Of a stretch of 64,000 nt of DNA, positions 1-12,938 are shown one piece after another (the stretch's first letter is position 1; every line of letters starts with the position of its first letter). Under the pieces are notes generated by a model. The model was given only the letters and a program-made list of their open reading frames with translations. It had not been told where the DNA came from and did no database searches. The translations under genes were made by a program, and so were the position numbers. Origin of the DNA: Calendula officinalis (taxonomy: Eukaryota; Streptophyta; Magnoliopsida; Asterales; Asteraceae); assembly GCA_963853835.1 (NCBI GenBank), contig OY970835.1, positions 30,144,047 to 30,208,046 on the forward strand. The letters run 5' to 3'.

Positions 1-407
1 TACCACCGCAATATATAAATTTATACGTCCGCAACAACAAATGCGATCTGTAGTAGTGCTTGCATTACATTTAGATTGACATTCATATTTTTATCAAGAG
101 ATAAGGACACTACTTCGGGCAAAAGTGCGAGAGAAATCATATGAGATGTAGTATATATATATAATAATATACACAAATAATACATGCAGGTATGAATATA
201 TACGATAATACGTTCATGTGGCGTTGTGATGTATGTGTGCGAGAATATAGTAAGTATGAAGAAAAACATGTGAATATATGTATAGGTGCATGTGAAGTAT
301 CAAGTATGTGCGAAGGAGCATATATAAACAAAAATCAAAAACTAGAAACACTATGAATGTGGGTTGTTTATAAAATATAAAATTAAAAACACCACATAAT
401 ATTGCTT
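1..407. other. AT-rich intergenic DNA, no gene seen
   Basis: Only short open frames with no recognisable protein content occur here, rich in F, Y, I and L as expected from AT-rich DNA. I see no repeat ends before the target-site duplication of Copia-A at 408-412. Confidence 0.5.
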
Positions 408-412
408 CCTAT

Positions 413-566
413 TATTAGGTTTAGAGAAATTGACCGTGTATTGATCGTATATTCACATGCCTTTAAATAATACAATTACATAACTGCCTATACATAAATT
501 AGGAAACGTGATAAATAGTGCAGGTAACATTCCTAAGTTATAGGATCGGGTAAATCAACTCTATCA
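413..566 (-). repeat. 3' LTR of Copia-A
   Basis: A 154-bp direct repeat of 4821-4974. It differs from it at about three positions, clustered near 511-516, so the insertion is fairly recent. It is adjacent to a purine-rich tract on the minus strand. Confidence 0.92.
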
Positions 567-666
567 CCCCCCGCAAGCTAAGTGGGGGAGGTCCAACACG
601 AAGCTTGTTACGAAATTCTTCAAATAGAGGCCGAGGTAAACTTTTTGTAAAAATGTCCGCTAGCTG

Positions 667-3600
667 TTAATGTGTAGGAACAAATTTAGTGAGAAGGCGG
701 CCTGATAAGACAAGTTCCCTGACAAAGTGATAGTCGATGTCTATATGCTTGGCCCGTTTGTGAGAAACGGGGTTTTGACTAAGAAATAAGGCACTACGAT
801 TATCACATAAAATAGTAGGCCGTGAGGATGGTAAGATGTGTAATTCACGCAATAAATGTGTAATCCAAACAATTTCAGCCGCAGTGTTTGCAAGAGCACG
901 ATATTCAGATTCACAGCTCGAGCGGGAAACGGTAGGCTGTTTCTTTGCACTCCATGAAACTAAATTACCACCTAAGAAAATCGAGTAGCCATAGGTCGAT
1001 CGACGTGTTTCGATGCATCTAGCCCAGTCTGCATCAGAGTACCCGAGCACAGTCAGTGAAGTTGAGTGGGAAAAAGTGAGACCGTAGGCTAAGGTTCCTT
1101 TGACATATCGAATAATACATTTTACAGCTTGATAATGATCGTCAGTAGGGGCTTGTAAAAATTGGCTCACCTGGTTAACCGCATATGATATATCAGGCCG
1201 GGTGATCGTGAGATATTGAAGAGCCCCGACTAGAGAACGATAAAGCGTGGGATCTGAAAAAGGAGAACCTTGGGTTGTAAAATAAGTAGTTGTGGATAAT
1301 GGAGTGGTAACCGGCTTGGAATCTAGCAACTTAGCTCGAGTGATGACATCGGTTGCATAGCGAGACTGATTTAGAAATAGGCCCGTGTCGGTATATGTAA
1401 CTTCAAGACCAAGGAAATAATTGAGACGACCGAGGTCCGTGATAGAGAATTCCTTGTTGAGTCGTGAGATGAAGGCATGAATCGCGGAGGGCTGATTTCC
1501 CGTTAAAACTATATCATCTACATAGACAAGAAGATAGATAACACAAGATTTTTGTTTGTAGATAAACAAAGAGGTGTTGGTTTTGCTGCATGTAAACCCA
1601 ATGGTAATTAAAAAGGTGCTTAGACGTTGAAACCAAGCTCTTGGAGCTTGTTTAAGTCCGTATAACGCCTTTTTGAGATGACACACATGATTTGGAAACC
1701 GAGCATCAAGAAAACCGGGAGGTTGTTCCATATAAACTGTGTCAGTTAGATTACCATTTAAAAAAACGTTTTTAACATCGAGTTGATGGAGACTCCATTT
1801 GTTGAGCACTGCAATAGATAAAACAATTCGAATGGTAGATGCTTTTACAAACGGACTAAATGTGGCATTATAATCGATACCGGGAACTTGTGTAAAGCCT
1901 TGGGCAACTAGCCGGGCTTTGTATCGATCAATGTTACCATCAGAGTGGAACTTTGTTCTAAAAACCCATTTTGAGCCAACTACATTGGAGTGTTTAGGCC
2001 GAGGAACAAGAGTCCAGGTAGAGTTTTTGTGTAAAGCAGCAATTTCATCAGACATAGCCTCAAACCATTTCGGGTTTTTAGAGGCTGATTTAAATCCTCG
2101 AGGTTCTTTGGAAGCAAAAAGCGCCGCATGAAGCGGTGAGGATGATAAATGAGATAAGTTTGCTCGATGTTTTGGTTTAAAAACGCCCGAACGTGATCTG
2201 GTTTGCATGGAATGATTCGAGGTTGTGTTTGGTTGGTTCGGGGCAGTAGTGGTTGTGGTAGAGGAAACGGTTGAGGTAGGGATAATTGGTGTAGGGGGTG
2301 GCGGAACAGTGGGTATTTGAGGTGTGGGTGGTATATTTGGTGGTGAAGGGGGTGGTAAATTTGAAGATGGTATGACAGTGGCGGGTGCGTCTATAAGTGG
2401 TGGATTGATTTGGTTTTGTGAGGTATGACATAAGGTACATGGGTTAGATGTATGCGTGGATGTATGTGGTGGGGAAGTATGTGGTGTGGTAATAATAGGT
2501 GATGAATTTGTTGGCATGGAAAAACCATCACAGTATGTGGAAAACACCAATTGAGCAGGTCCATTTGAAGTTGAAACTCCCATAAAAGGAAAAGTTGTTT
2601 CACCAAATTGCGCATGGCATGTGGTATATATACGTTGGGTGGATAAATCAAGACATCTATATCCTTTATATTGTGTAGAATACCCGATAAATACACATGG
2701 AGAGCTTCGAGGAGATAGTTTATTCGCGGAATAATTTCGAAGATACGGGTAAACACAGCTTCCAAAGGCCTTAAAATTGCCATAATTTGGAGTTGTAGAA
2801 AATAACAACTCATAAGGTGACTTGTTGTCTAAAAGTTTTGTCGGCAAACGGTTGATTATATAGGTTGCCGAACCAAAAGCATGAGTCCACAAGGAAGCGG
2901 GAACATGAGCATTGAACATCATTGCTAAACCGGTTTCTGTAATGTGCCGATGCTTCCTTTCCGCATGACCGTTTTGTTGCGGTGTGTAGGGACAAGATAA
3001 ACGGTGTAATGTACCGTTATTTAAAAATAAAGATCGAACTTTGTCATTGACAAATTCGGTTCCACCATCCGATTGAAATATCTTGATTTTAGACGAAAAT
3101 TGATTTTGAACTAAGTTAATAAAAGCCTGTAAAACTGCATAAAATTCATATTTGGCTTTTAAAGGATAAAACCATGAAAATCGAGAGAAATCGTCTATAA
3201 AAATCGCATAATAGCGATAGCCATCTGTGGAAACAACTGGAGAAGGGCCCCATAAATCACAATGAATAAGATCTAGTACACACAAAGATCGTTTAGTGTT
3301 AAGATCAAAAGGAAGACGTTTACTTTTTGATAGTTGACATGAAGAACACAAATTAGGGTTAGGTAAAATAGAAGTAACAGATAAACAACCAACTTTATTA
3401 AGCAAAGAAATAATGTCATAAGAGGCATGTCCTAAACGTTTATGCCAATGATCATAAGATCCTTTTATTTTCTTTGATGAAAGAGTCGCCAAGTAGGCAT
3501 GTTGGCCGTTTTGCAACAAATATAATCCATCTTTACTTCGTCCCTGAGCTAGAGGCTCCTTGGTTTTCCGATTCTGAATTGTAAAAACACCATCAGAAAA

Positions 3601-4773
3601 TAAAACGTCAACTGGGTTATCATGGGTAAGTTTAGGGACTGATAATAAGTTCTTTGTGAGTTTAGGAACAACTAACACATCAAGCAAGTTTATGGCAGGG
3701 GCAATATTTGAAGTACCAATATGAGAAATATTAGATGAATTACCGTTACCAAAATAGACTTTTTCATTACCAGAATATGGAGTAAACGAATTTAAATTCG
3801 AGGCAGATGATGTCATGTGTGTTTTTGCTCCAGAATCGACGAACCAAACAGGCGTCGAGTTAGACAGATTGCACTGAGCAGCAAAGGCTTGTGCTAACTT
3901 GGCAGCAGGCATCGGGGTACTACTAGCAAACGAGTGCAGATCAGGACAGCTGTTGGCATAGTGGCCATCCTTTTTGCATAGCTGACAATGTGGAGGACGG
4001 CGGGTTGAATTTCCACGACCTCGTCCTCTTGAATTTCCACCACGATATGAGCCACGTCCACGATAATTAGAGTTGTTGTTGCGTCCAGAAGAAGCAGCCA
4101 TGAATGCAACATTTGCTGGAGCATTAGTGGTGATTGTGGAGAGAAATAATTCGTGGGATTCTGCTTGAGACAGAATGTTACGAAAAGAGGATCTCGGGGT
4201 TATTAAACGCTGTGTGGTGGAGAATGTTTCAAAGGATGAACCAAGGTCGGAGAGAAACCAATGAATCTTATCAGATTCATCTAGCGGGTGGCCAATAGCG
4301 TTCAAATGATCACATATCGATTTGAATTTGCGACTATACTCGCTAACAGTGGAAGTCCCCTTCTGAAGATGACGAAGAGAATCACAGAGGGTATGAACCC
4401 TCTCAACTGAGTCATGACTGTAAGTATTTTTCGAGTGCCTGCCAGACATCACGAGCGGTGTTATGACCGAAGGTTTCTGCCATGGCTTCTTCAGACAACG
4501 AGGACTGAATTAAATCAATGCTCGTTGATCTGCACCAAGCCAAGAAGCGTAGGCTGGGTTTGGAGCGGAAACATTGTCGGTGACGGTGGTTTGTGGAGGA
4601 GCAAGAAGAGAACCGTCAATGTAGCCCATAAGTTTTTGATATCCCAGAAGGGGAATCATTTGCCGTTTCCACAGCAGGTAGTTCGAAGAGTTGAGCTTGA
4701 TAGAAATCATATGAAGGATGGTGGCTAGGGGCAGTGGAGAATCCGAAGACTCTGAAGCAGCGGCGGTAGTCAT
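667..4773 (-). pseudogene. Gag-Pol polyprotein of Copia-A, frameshifted
   Basis: The polyprotein starts at an ATG at 4773 (N-terminus MTTAAASESS, gag of the copia type). The gag frame breaks at about 4513, where ALI runs into TAA, and shifts again near 4405. A 1261-residue frame then runs to 667. Visible in order: CCHC zinc knuckle CQLCKKDGHYANSC, protease WFVDSGAKTHM, a GAG-pre-integrase region (HKRLGHA, then CSSCQLSKSKR), integrase (DLIHCDLWGP, FQSDGGTEF), reverse transcriptase (QLDVKNVFLNG, VYVDDIVLTG) and RNase H (YSDADWARC, SCESEYRAL). It ends at a premature TAA after FVPTH. The following QLADIFTKSLP-type tail is still readable downstream in the same frame, so the last 30 or so residues are cut off. 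The element could not make a normal Gag without frameshifting. Confidence 0.93.
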
Positions 4774-4820
4774 GGTTGATCGGAGAAAAAGGGAGGAGGA
4801 AAGGTATTAGGCTGATACCA

Positions 4821-4974
4821 TATTAGGTTTAGAGAAATTGACCGTGTATTGATCGTATATTCACATGCCTTTAAATAATACAATTACATAACTGCCTATA
4901 CATAAATTAGGAAACGTGATAAATAGTACATCTAACATTCCTAAGTTATAGGATCGGGTAAATCAACTCTATCA
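4821..4974 (-). repeat. 5' LTR of Copia-A
   Basis: A 154-bp copy matching 413-566. It is bounded by the tRNA-Met primer-binding site on the internal side and by the target duplication CCTAT on the outer side. Confidence 0.92.
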
Positions 4975-5297
4975 CCTATTTATCGATCAACGTATTTAAT
5001 TAATACAAATATTTAAATTAAAAGATAATAATATTATAAAAGAAAATTATTAAATATTACATTTTAATAATTTTAAAACCAATACAATTTTCCTTCAAAT
5101 ATAAATTAACCATTGATGATTGTTTTCTTAGAAATTAAAGCGCGTGATATTTTTCAAACAGTACCATTTCTCTTTACTAAAAGACAAACACTACTACCCA
5201 TTCCACATCTCACGAAAATTAACCAAAATAAAACCCCTTGCACACATACACATCAGATCACACTCACACACACATTCACACAACAAATTAACAAAAA

Positions 5298-5654
5298 ATG
5301 ATAGAGGAAAGAAGAGGAGCGCCTTACGGAATACTACTCGCCGTCGTAGTAGTGGTGTTGATCGGAATCCCTATGTTCCTCGGTGACGGAGGCGAAGTTA
5401 TAACGGAGTTCATAGCAGAGCTTCTCAGTCCGTTTGGTCTGTTACTGCTTCCCATTATTCTACTGTTAGTCATCCAATATCTCTCCTCCGATTCCGGATC
5501 TTTCGTCTCCAGCATCTTCTCTACCGGCGAACCTAATTCTATCCACCGTGCTAGTGGATCTCCGGTCGGAGTCGGACTTGTGCTTCTTCTCGTACTGTTT
5601 CTTCTCTACAATAAGTTTTCAATCTTCGGCGGGGATGACGATTCCGACGACTAG
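5298..5654 (+). CDS. small three-helix membrane protein, function unknown
   Basis: An intronless 118-residue protein. The start MIEERRGAPYG is preceded by an A-rich leader ending AACAAAAAATG. Three hydrophobic stretches lie at about residues 11-28, 44-62 and 89-106, separated by a polar loop (STGEPNSIHRASGSP, residues 75-89). The C-terminus GGDDDSDD is strongly acidic. There is no signal-peptide cleavage motif and no catalytic motif that I recognise. I recall small proteins of this layout as conserved but uncharacterised in land plants. The clean frame, balanced codon use and CT/CA-rich 5' leader support a real gene. Copia-A lies about 320 bp upstream, so its LTR may sit inside the promoter region. 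The membrane location is inferred from hydrophobicity only. Confidence 0.8.
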   Translation: MIEERRGAPYGILLAVVVVVLIGIPMFLGDGGEVITEFIAELLSPFGLLLLPIILLLVIQYLSSDSGSFVSSIFSTGEPNSIHRASGSPVGVGLVLLLVLFLLYNKFSIFGGDDDSDD

Positions 5655-6896
5655 TTCACTTCACCTCCGGTATTGTTTGCTACTCAGTTTACTTCGATCT
5701 TTTTTTGTTTTTGATATTACTTTTTTTTTTTTTTGGTATTATTGTTTTTATTTTCTGAAATATATAGTTAATACGTATGTAAATGGGGTATAATAGTGAT
5801 TTTGCATTATTTGGACGAAAATGCCCTTGGTTGTCTGGTCAACTTGTGATATCTCATTATCTTGTCGATGGAAGTTAGGGTAATATCGGTATTGAGTAAT
5901 TGTTCATCTCCATAGTTTTGTTTTAACTTTTCAGAAATAATGATTATTGGTCCTACGTATGTGCTTTTCTTCTTCTCGGGTAAATTTATTTTATTTTCAC
6001 CCCTCAACTTTGATTCTATGTGCAGAAATTGTTCATATTTTTTTAACAAGTTGATAAAACTAGTAGCAAGAAGATAGAAAAATTACAATAAAATGAACAT
6101 AGGATTTTGTAATCTAATTAAGGTTTGTTCTACTTAAATTACACCAATTATAAGATAAAATAACTAAATCATCAAATATAACTGCTTATGCGATTGTTCA
6201 CATAGATGTGTTATTTTCGCAAAGCAAATACTACGTATTAGTTTTCAGCTAACAAATATATCTGTGCTTGGTAAACTATATACTACTAGATATAAAAGGG
6301 AACAAAATGCAGCATCCTATGTGAGCGATAACCAACCCTCGAATGCGATAATTATTATTTAGAGTTAATCTGTAGTCGAACCAATTTATAAAACAAAACA
6401 TTATAGTTTCTTATTAAATATTCGTACTCATTTGATTAATATAAGTGTTCAAATCAAAAGTTAAGATTAGGAAGGAAAAAATTTAATGGATTTCACGTGT
6501 TAATCATTTATTAGTAAAACTATGAAGATTTATTAAGAATAAATACAATTTTTCAAACATTTTTATCACTTAGTTATCCAAGTCACCTGACTTTCTATTA
6601 TAATCAAACAGTTCTTATTCAACCAATGTTAATTCTTAAATTTAAAGTTGGCTAGATTCTTTTTCCTCAGAGCATTAAATGGCATGAATCAAACCACTGA
6701 GCCACAATAACGTTAGCTTAACATTTTCTTTATCAAATTCATATATATTAAAATACCCTCCTTTTGGACCCAGCATTCACACACCACAACCACGTTAACA
6801 TCGTGCCACATATTTGGAAGTGGAAATGGTAGCGCCAAAATAACAGCGCCATTTGGTGTTCCATCAGTTAAAAGTAATAAGCTCTATAATCAAATA
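5655..6896. other. 3' flank and intergenic DNA
   Basis: Contains the 3' untranslated region of the membrane-protein gene (T-rich, to about 5790), then AT-rich DNA with only short meaningless open frames. No RNA gene or repeat end was identified. Confidence 0.4.
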
Positions 6897-7161
6897 CTCC
6901 CTCCGTCCCACAAAAAAACTTCTCATTTCACTCTAAATTTTTATCCCACAAAAAACTTCTCATTTTCCATATTTGATGGGCTCCACACAATAAAAAACTA
7001 TTATTACTAAAGACTCCACCACTAATATCCACCAACTATCTTTCTCTCTCCAATCCAACCTCATATTTTAATCAAAAGTATTATCAATGACCCCAGCACT
7101 AACTATCACCTAAAAACTTGTGTAAAAGTCAAATGGGAAGTTTTTTGTGGGACGGAGGGAG
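6897..7161. mobile_element. Stowaway-type MITE
   Basis: A 265-bp non-coding element with terminal inverted repeats CTCCCTCCGTCCCACAAAAA at the left and the matching complement at the right, flanked by TA dinucleotides at 6895-6896 and 7162-7163. The CTCCCTCCGT terminus and TA target are the Stowaway (Tc1/mariner) signature. Confidence 0.92.
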
Positions 7162-7163
7162 TA

Positions 7164-7691
7164 TTAGTGCAAAAATGTTTTAGCTAGTTTGATGAGTGTA
7201 TTTAAGAGGGAGAAGTGTAAAAGGATAATAGATTATGGGTCTCATAGAAAGAAAAAGATAGAAACCATGGGTCCTATTCGAGGGTAAAAAGGTCATTGTC
7301 GTTGACCAAGGTGGCGCGACGTTTTCGTGTGGGTTGTTTTGACAATACTATTCACCACTAAACTCGTCGCACGTGCCCAGATCTATAGACTGTTGGATCC
7401 CATTTTTTATTATTACTTTGAGATCTCTTTACATTTAAAATAAAATACTTCGTAAGAATTTTGCTAACCATTCATCCAAAGTTATGACTAAAAACAACAA
7501 TGTTCAATTGTTAAGATATAACTACTTTGAGGTGGTTGATAAAATTCATGAGATTGATATTTTATAGTTAATATACATTTAATTTAAGCATTTAGTTTTT
7601 TTAACAATTGTTTAAAAGGCTATAATTAGCAACATATTACTGTTTTCGTAGTTTAGGCTGATTTTTGAAGACTTGTATTTATAATTCTAAA
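7164..7691. other. intergenic DNA, nothing recognised
   Basis: AT-rich spacer between the Stowaway MITE and the MULE. No open frame of interest and no inverted repeat seen. Confidence 0.35.
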
Positions 7692-7700
7692 TAAAAAAAT

Positions 7701-8957
7701 GGGTAAATTACAGAAATTGTCCCTGTGGTATACCCGATTCTGTATTTCTGTCCTTAAACTTTTTTCTTCGGTTTTTTTGTCCCTAAAGATTTTTGAATTT
7801 AAGTTTTCTGTCCTTCCGTCCAATTTTGTCCGTTAGTTAACGTGAAATTCCAAATATATGAGGGTATCTACGTCATTTTCCTTCGTTCTTCATGTTCTTC
7901 ATCTCCATTCTTCATCTACATAACATTTTTTTTAACAGCTACGCATAATAAAATTGGAACAGAAGAAGAAGATAATGATGATTTCAAAGCAAAAGCAATT
8001 GTAACAGACTAAATATAAGCTGAAACAAACACCCCTGAATAAATGAATGATGGATCATAGTGTAAGAGCATCTCCAATGATAACTCAAACTTCCTCTAGC
8101 TGGCCTCATTCTCCGATCCAAGTTCTGTAAACCTCAAACCTCATTCTTCATCATCTACATAACATAATCTCCAAATGATGAACCCTAATCTAGAATTACA
8201 CCACCATTTTAGGCTTATTGAAATTGCCATCCAAAGTCTCAATTTCTAATCCCTCTCTTCTCCAGATTTACTTAAAATCATCTGTTGAGATCGAATGAAT
8301 CAGTAAGAAGAGGGATTAAGTGAAAATAAACGGCCTCAATCGAGCGATTGATTTTGGGTTTTTATTGGATCTGTTCTTCATTCGATCTGCATTCTAATGT
8401 TACCAGTGATTAAGTGATTAAGGATCAGATCTGCGACGGCTAGGGTTTCTCAATCTACAACGATGAACGAAAATAAACGGCGATTCCATCTCCTCCTTAT
8501 CCGGGGATTCCATCTCCGGCGATTCCATAAACGGCGATTCCATCTCCTCCTTCTCCAGCGATTCCATCTTCTTCGATGGTGACTGTCCTAGATGTGTTGA
8601 AAGTAGATTAGTTGGAAACTAGATCTTGGATTTGATTTGAGTTGTATGAAATTGGTTTTGGATTTCAAAGGCATGAGTTTTGTTGGAAACGTTCAGAAAA
8701 GGAGGAGATGGAAATCATGGAATCGATTTAACAGACTGTTCTCCGGCATTACATTTCACAGGGATGACTTTTGTAAATAAAATAGGGGTAATTTGGGGAA
8801 ATTGACAAAAATATCGTTAGTTAACGGAAGATTTTGGACGAAATGACAGAAAAGTGAAATCCAAAAATCTTTAAGGACAAAAAAATCGACAAAAAAAAGT
8901 TTAGGGACAGAAACGCAGAATCGGGCATACCACAGGGACATTTTATGTAATTTACCT
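7701..8957. mobile_element. non-autonomous Mutator-like element with long terminal inverted repeats
   Basis: A 1257-bp element flanked by perfect 9-bp target duplications TAAAAAAAT (7692-7700 and 8958-8966), as for the Mutator superfamily. The ends are long imperfect inverted repeats of about 150-200 bp, starting GGGTAAATTACAGAAATTGT at the left. The complement of ATTTTATGTAATTTACC lies at the right. No transposase coding is visible. The interior has several copies of a CGATTCCATCTCC-like phrase around 8480-8570, and a segment (7923-8026) that recurs inverted inside the first intron of the hAT element at 10659-10765. Confidence 0.88.
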
Positions 8958-8970
8958 TAAAAAAATATTA

Positions 8971-9283
8971 CTTCCTCCGTATCAAAATAAGTGACACACT
9001 TTCCATTTTGGGGTGTATCAAAATAAGTGACACACTTTGAAAACTTTCCTTATTTGGTAAAAATTATGGGACCCATACCCACTAACTATCCACATTAATA
9101 AAGTGAAATTACTCTTATACCCTTACTTTTACTTTTAAAACTAATTAATATCACTTTATTCAAGAAAAGTGGGACCCATTCTCCACTAACTATGTACTTT
9201 AATCTATTTTAACCCCTACTTTAATCTTTTACCTCAAAAAACGTGTAAGCTAATTTGTGTCACTTATTTTGATACGGAGGAAG
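8971..9283. mobile_element. mariner-like MITE
   Basis: A 313-bp non-coding element. Terminal inverted repeats CTTCCTCCGTATCAAAATAA and its complement are flanked by TA at 8969-8970 and 9284-9285. The sub-terminal phrase AATAAGTGACACACTTT is repeated at the left. It belongs to the same family as the elements at 29026 and 46219. Confidence 0.88.
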
Positions 9284-9342
9284 TATATTAATTCATACTA
9301 AATATTTCTGCGTATGAAATAATAGACATGTAAAATTTATAA

Positions 9343-9547
9343 GGGTTTTTCTAACATGTGCCTAGAGGCACATGTTTAGGTGCATTAAATAATTCAAACA
9401 TTCCTAATGAAATCTTAATACACATTAATGAACCTCATATTTTACATATTCAACCGATGTATTAAATGCATTGTTTAGTTTTTAAGGAAAGTTTAAATTA
9501 TTTAATGCACCTAAACATGTGCCTAGGGGTACATGTTAGAAAAACCC
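9343..9547. mobile_element. MULE-type MITE
   Basis: A 205-bp element with near-perfect inverted ends (GGGTTTTTCTAACATGTGCC and complement, arms about 50 bp) and a perfect 9-bp target duplication AATTTATAA at 9334-9342 and 9548-9556. The 9-bp duplication is typical of Mutator elements. Confidence 0.85.
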
Positions 9548-10393
9548 AATTTATAAATTCTTTTTCTAACCTTGTTAGTTAATTTTAACATGTGTATTAA
9601 TTAAATAAGTAGCAAGATAAGACAAATGAAAAAATTTAATAGAAATTAATACCGTCTCTTTTCTAATAAATTTGAGTAATGGCAAGTGATTCTTCGAAGG
9701 GTTATATCAAATTAAAGCAGAGTTTTTTTATAATTCAAATCGATTAGCTAAATTGTGTATATGTAGCTTCGTAATATGTAACGAAATTCTTTTAAAACTT
9801 ATATCTACTAGCTACAAATTTATTTAGGCTAGTCGGTATGTGGTGGAAAATTAAAATGGTGTAATATTATTGAGATGATATGACAGAAAATTTAATGTAG
9901 GTAGTGATGCACATACCACTATATTTAAGATGTGAAAGCCGCTTCAAAGTGGAATTTGGTATGATTGTTGTACATGTACCTACTTGGCTTAGTCAGTATG
10001 CTACTTAAGCATTAGGGGTGTGCATCAGAACCGAAAACCGGAACCAAACCGAGACCGAACCGGAACCGGAACCGAGCCGACCCGGAACCGGGTTAGGTGG
10101 TCCGGTTCCCGGTTCCTATACTTTGTCAAAAAATGATACCCGGGTTTACCGGTCCCGGGCCGGATCGGTCCCGGGTTTTACGGGTTTAGAACCGGTTAAC
10201 AAAAGGTTATTTCTTATTTTTGTAATATGTTTTAAATAAGTAGGGGATATGGATGGTTTCCTACAGAATATCATATTTCCAAAACAATATTTCCACAATC
10301 TACGTAATCACGATTCATCATCCTCACGATTCCAAAAGCGGTCTTCTTCTTCAACTATTCAAGTCTAGAACACATCGAAATCAATAGAAATCA

Positions 10394-12864
10394 ATGGAGA
10401 ATTGGCAAAATACTCAAGAAACGCAAGTAAGTGTAGAAATCAATTGAGCATTGTTGATTACAGATTTTTTATTTTTACTAATTTCTTAAGAATCAGTTTG
10501 GACTTTGGAGATCGACTGTATTACATATTTTTTTTACAAACACTATGAATGATGGATCAATGGAGATCGACTGTATTTATATAGAGAGATAGAGATAGAA
10601 AGTAATTATTGGAGATGCTTTTGTTTTGAAATCATCATTATCTTCGTCCTTATGGACGGTTTCAGCTTATATTTAGTTTGTTACAAATGCTTTTGCTTTG
10701 AAATCATCTTATCTTCGTCTTCTTCTGTTCCAATTTAATCGATGTGGAGCTGTTAAAAAAATGTATTCATTATTTTCTAGTTTCGTCTTCTTCTGTTCCA
10801 ATTTTTTAGTTACAACTTGATATATGATTGCATCTGTTTGAGTATAAACTAATTCAAATGCACCCTTTTTTTTGTATTTTTTAGCTTGATGACGATTAGG
10901 AGTTCATTCAAAACACTTTTGAAGAATTACCTCAACAACAAAATACTCAAGAAGGAATACATAATTTTGATGATGATGACGAAGATAGCGGTGATGAAGA
11001 AATTGACGATGGACTAACAAATAAGAAGAAAAGAAAGAAAAAAGGGAAAGAAACAGCTCCTTGCTGGAAAAAGTTTAAAAGGATTTTTATTAAAGACGAG
11101 AATGGAATAAAAATCAAGCATGGGAGGTGCTTATTTTGTTACTCGGTTATCAAAGCCGACCCAAATAAAAATGGTACATCTACATTAAATAAGCATATAC
11201 CTATTTGTAAAAAAAAACCCGGATAACATGAAAAAGCAAACCATGTTACATTTAAAAAAAGAAGGGAAAGGGGAGGCAAATGTTACTAGTTGGAAACATG
11301 ATGATAACAGAATTAGAAAAGCTTTGCTTAATTTGTTTGTTGTGGGTGAACTACCCTTTAAGTTTGTCGAAAACGAAGCTTTTATTGAGTACGCTAGTGC
11401 ATTAAACTATAAGGTACATTTGCCATGACGAACAACCATCTCAAAACAAGTTGCAAAGTATTATATTGATGAAAGAAAAAAATTGTTAACATATTTAAGT
11501 AATCCCCTAAATACAGTTCATTTGACCACGGGCACTTGGACTAGTTCGTGTCAAAGGGTGAATTATATGGTTGTCACGGCACACTTTATTGATGAGAATT
11601 GGACAATGCATAAAAGAATTATTAACTTTAGACCCATAGATAGTCATAACGGGGAGGATATCGGGAGAGAAATATTAGAATGCATACAAGGTTGAGGTAT
11701 AAAAAATGTAATGACAATAACGGTGGATAATGCTACGTCAAATGACAAAGCAATGGAATTTTTAGTTCAAGTTTTACCAACTATGTATGACAATGACAAA
11801 CACTTTCACATAAGGTGTATGACACATATTCTTAATCTTATTGTAAAAGATGGCTTGAATGAAAACGCGTTGAGTGTTAAATGTTTGCAAAAAGCCGTAC
11901 GGTATATAAGAAATTCCACACAAAGGATCACACGTTTTAAAGAGCGTATGAAAGACCTTGGAGTGCAATCAAAAGAGTTTTTGTGCAATGATTGTCCCAC
12001 TCGATGGAACTCAACTTACGAGTTATTGAAAATTGCCGTAGATTTGGAAGATGTTTTCCTTAAGTATCGTGTCGTAGGTAATTTACAAATTTATTTTTTA
12101 ATACACTTACTATTAATTCCTTTATTTAATTTAGTATTCATATTTGTGATAGATCCTTCATTTTGCAAGAGATATTCAAGCCCCCGCCCATGAACATTTT
12201 GTTGTTTGCAAAGGCATGGTAGACTTTCTTGATAAATTCAAGACCAAAACGGTCCTAGTGTCGTCGACTTCTAAACCTTTGGCACATAGATTTTTTAGTG
12301 AAATATGTGATGTTGACAAACATATCCGTACATGGTCGGCAAAGCCCCAATTTTGTTTGATTGGCAATGAAATGCGAAGCAAATTTGACAAGTATTGGGG
12401 AAAAATCGAAAACCTCAACGACTATATGTATTTTGCAGTTTTATTGGATCCGCGAATGAAGATTGTGTTTCTTAAAAATGCCTTTGAGAAGTTGGTAAGA
12501 ATAAATAAGCCTAAAGTGCCACATCAAGAAATTATAGATTTAGTTAAAGGTATGATAAAAAGATCTTAAAGAGAGATTCGAGATTTTTTTTAATACTTAC
12601 AACCAAAAATTTGACATTCCCGAGTGTAATGTATCTTCTCAAAACAATGGTAGCCAAGAAGTAATTTATGATGACGAGAATGATTTTTTGGGTGATATTT
12701 TAGAAGAACCGGATACCACATCTTCTACAATGGAAACGGAGTTGAAAGCATACTTGGATGAGCCGACAAGTCCTTATATTAAGGACTTTGATATTCTATT
12801 GTGGTGGAAACAAAATGCATCCCGTTACCCAATTGTTTCTCGGATGGCTAAAGGTATAACTTTA

Positions 12865-12938
<74 letters not shown>

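Larger units (their letters stand above)
413..4974 (-). mobile_element. Ty1/copia LTR retrotransposon, near-complete (Copia-A)
   Basis: A 4562-bp element lies between perfect 5-bp target-site duplications CCTAT at 408-412 and 4975-4979. Both LTRs are 154 bp. On the minus strand a primer-binding site TGGTATCAGCC (plus 4810-4820) directly follows the 5' LTR and matches the 3' end of initiator tRNA-Met. A G-run (plus 567-572) abuts the 3' LTR as a polypurine tract. The internal domain order gag, zinc knuckle, protease, integrase, reverse transcriptase, RNase H is the copia order. The LTRs start TG and end TA on the coding strand instead of TG..CA. The right end lies only about 320 bp upstream of the membrane-protein gene at 5298. 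Confidence 0.95.
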
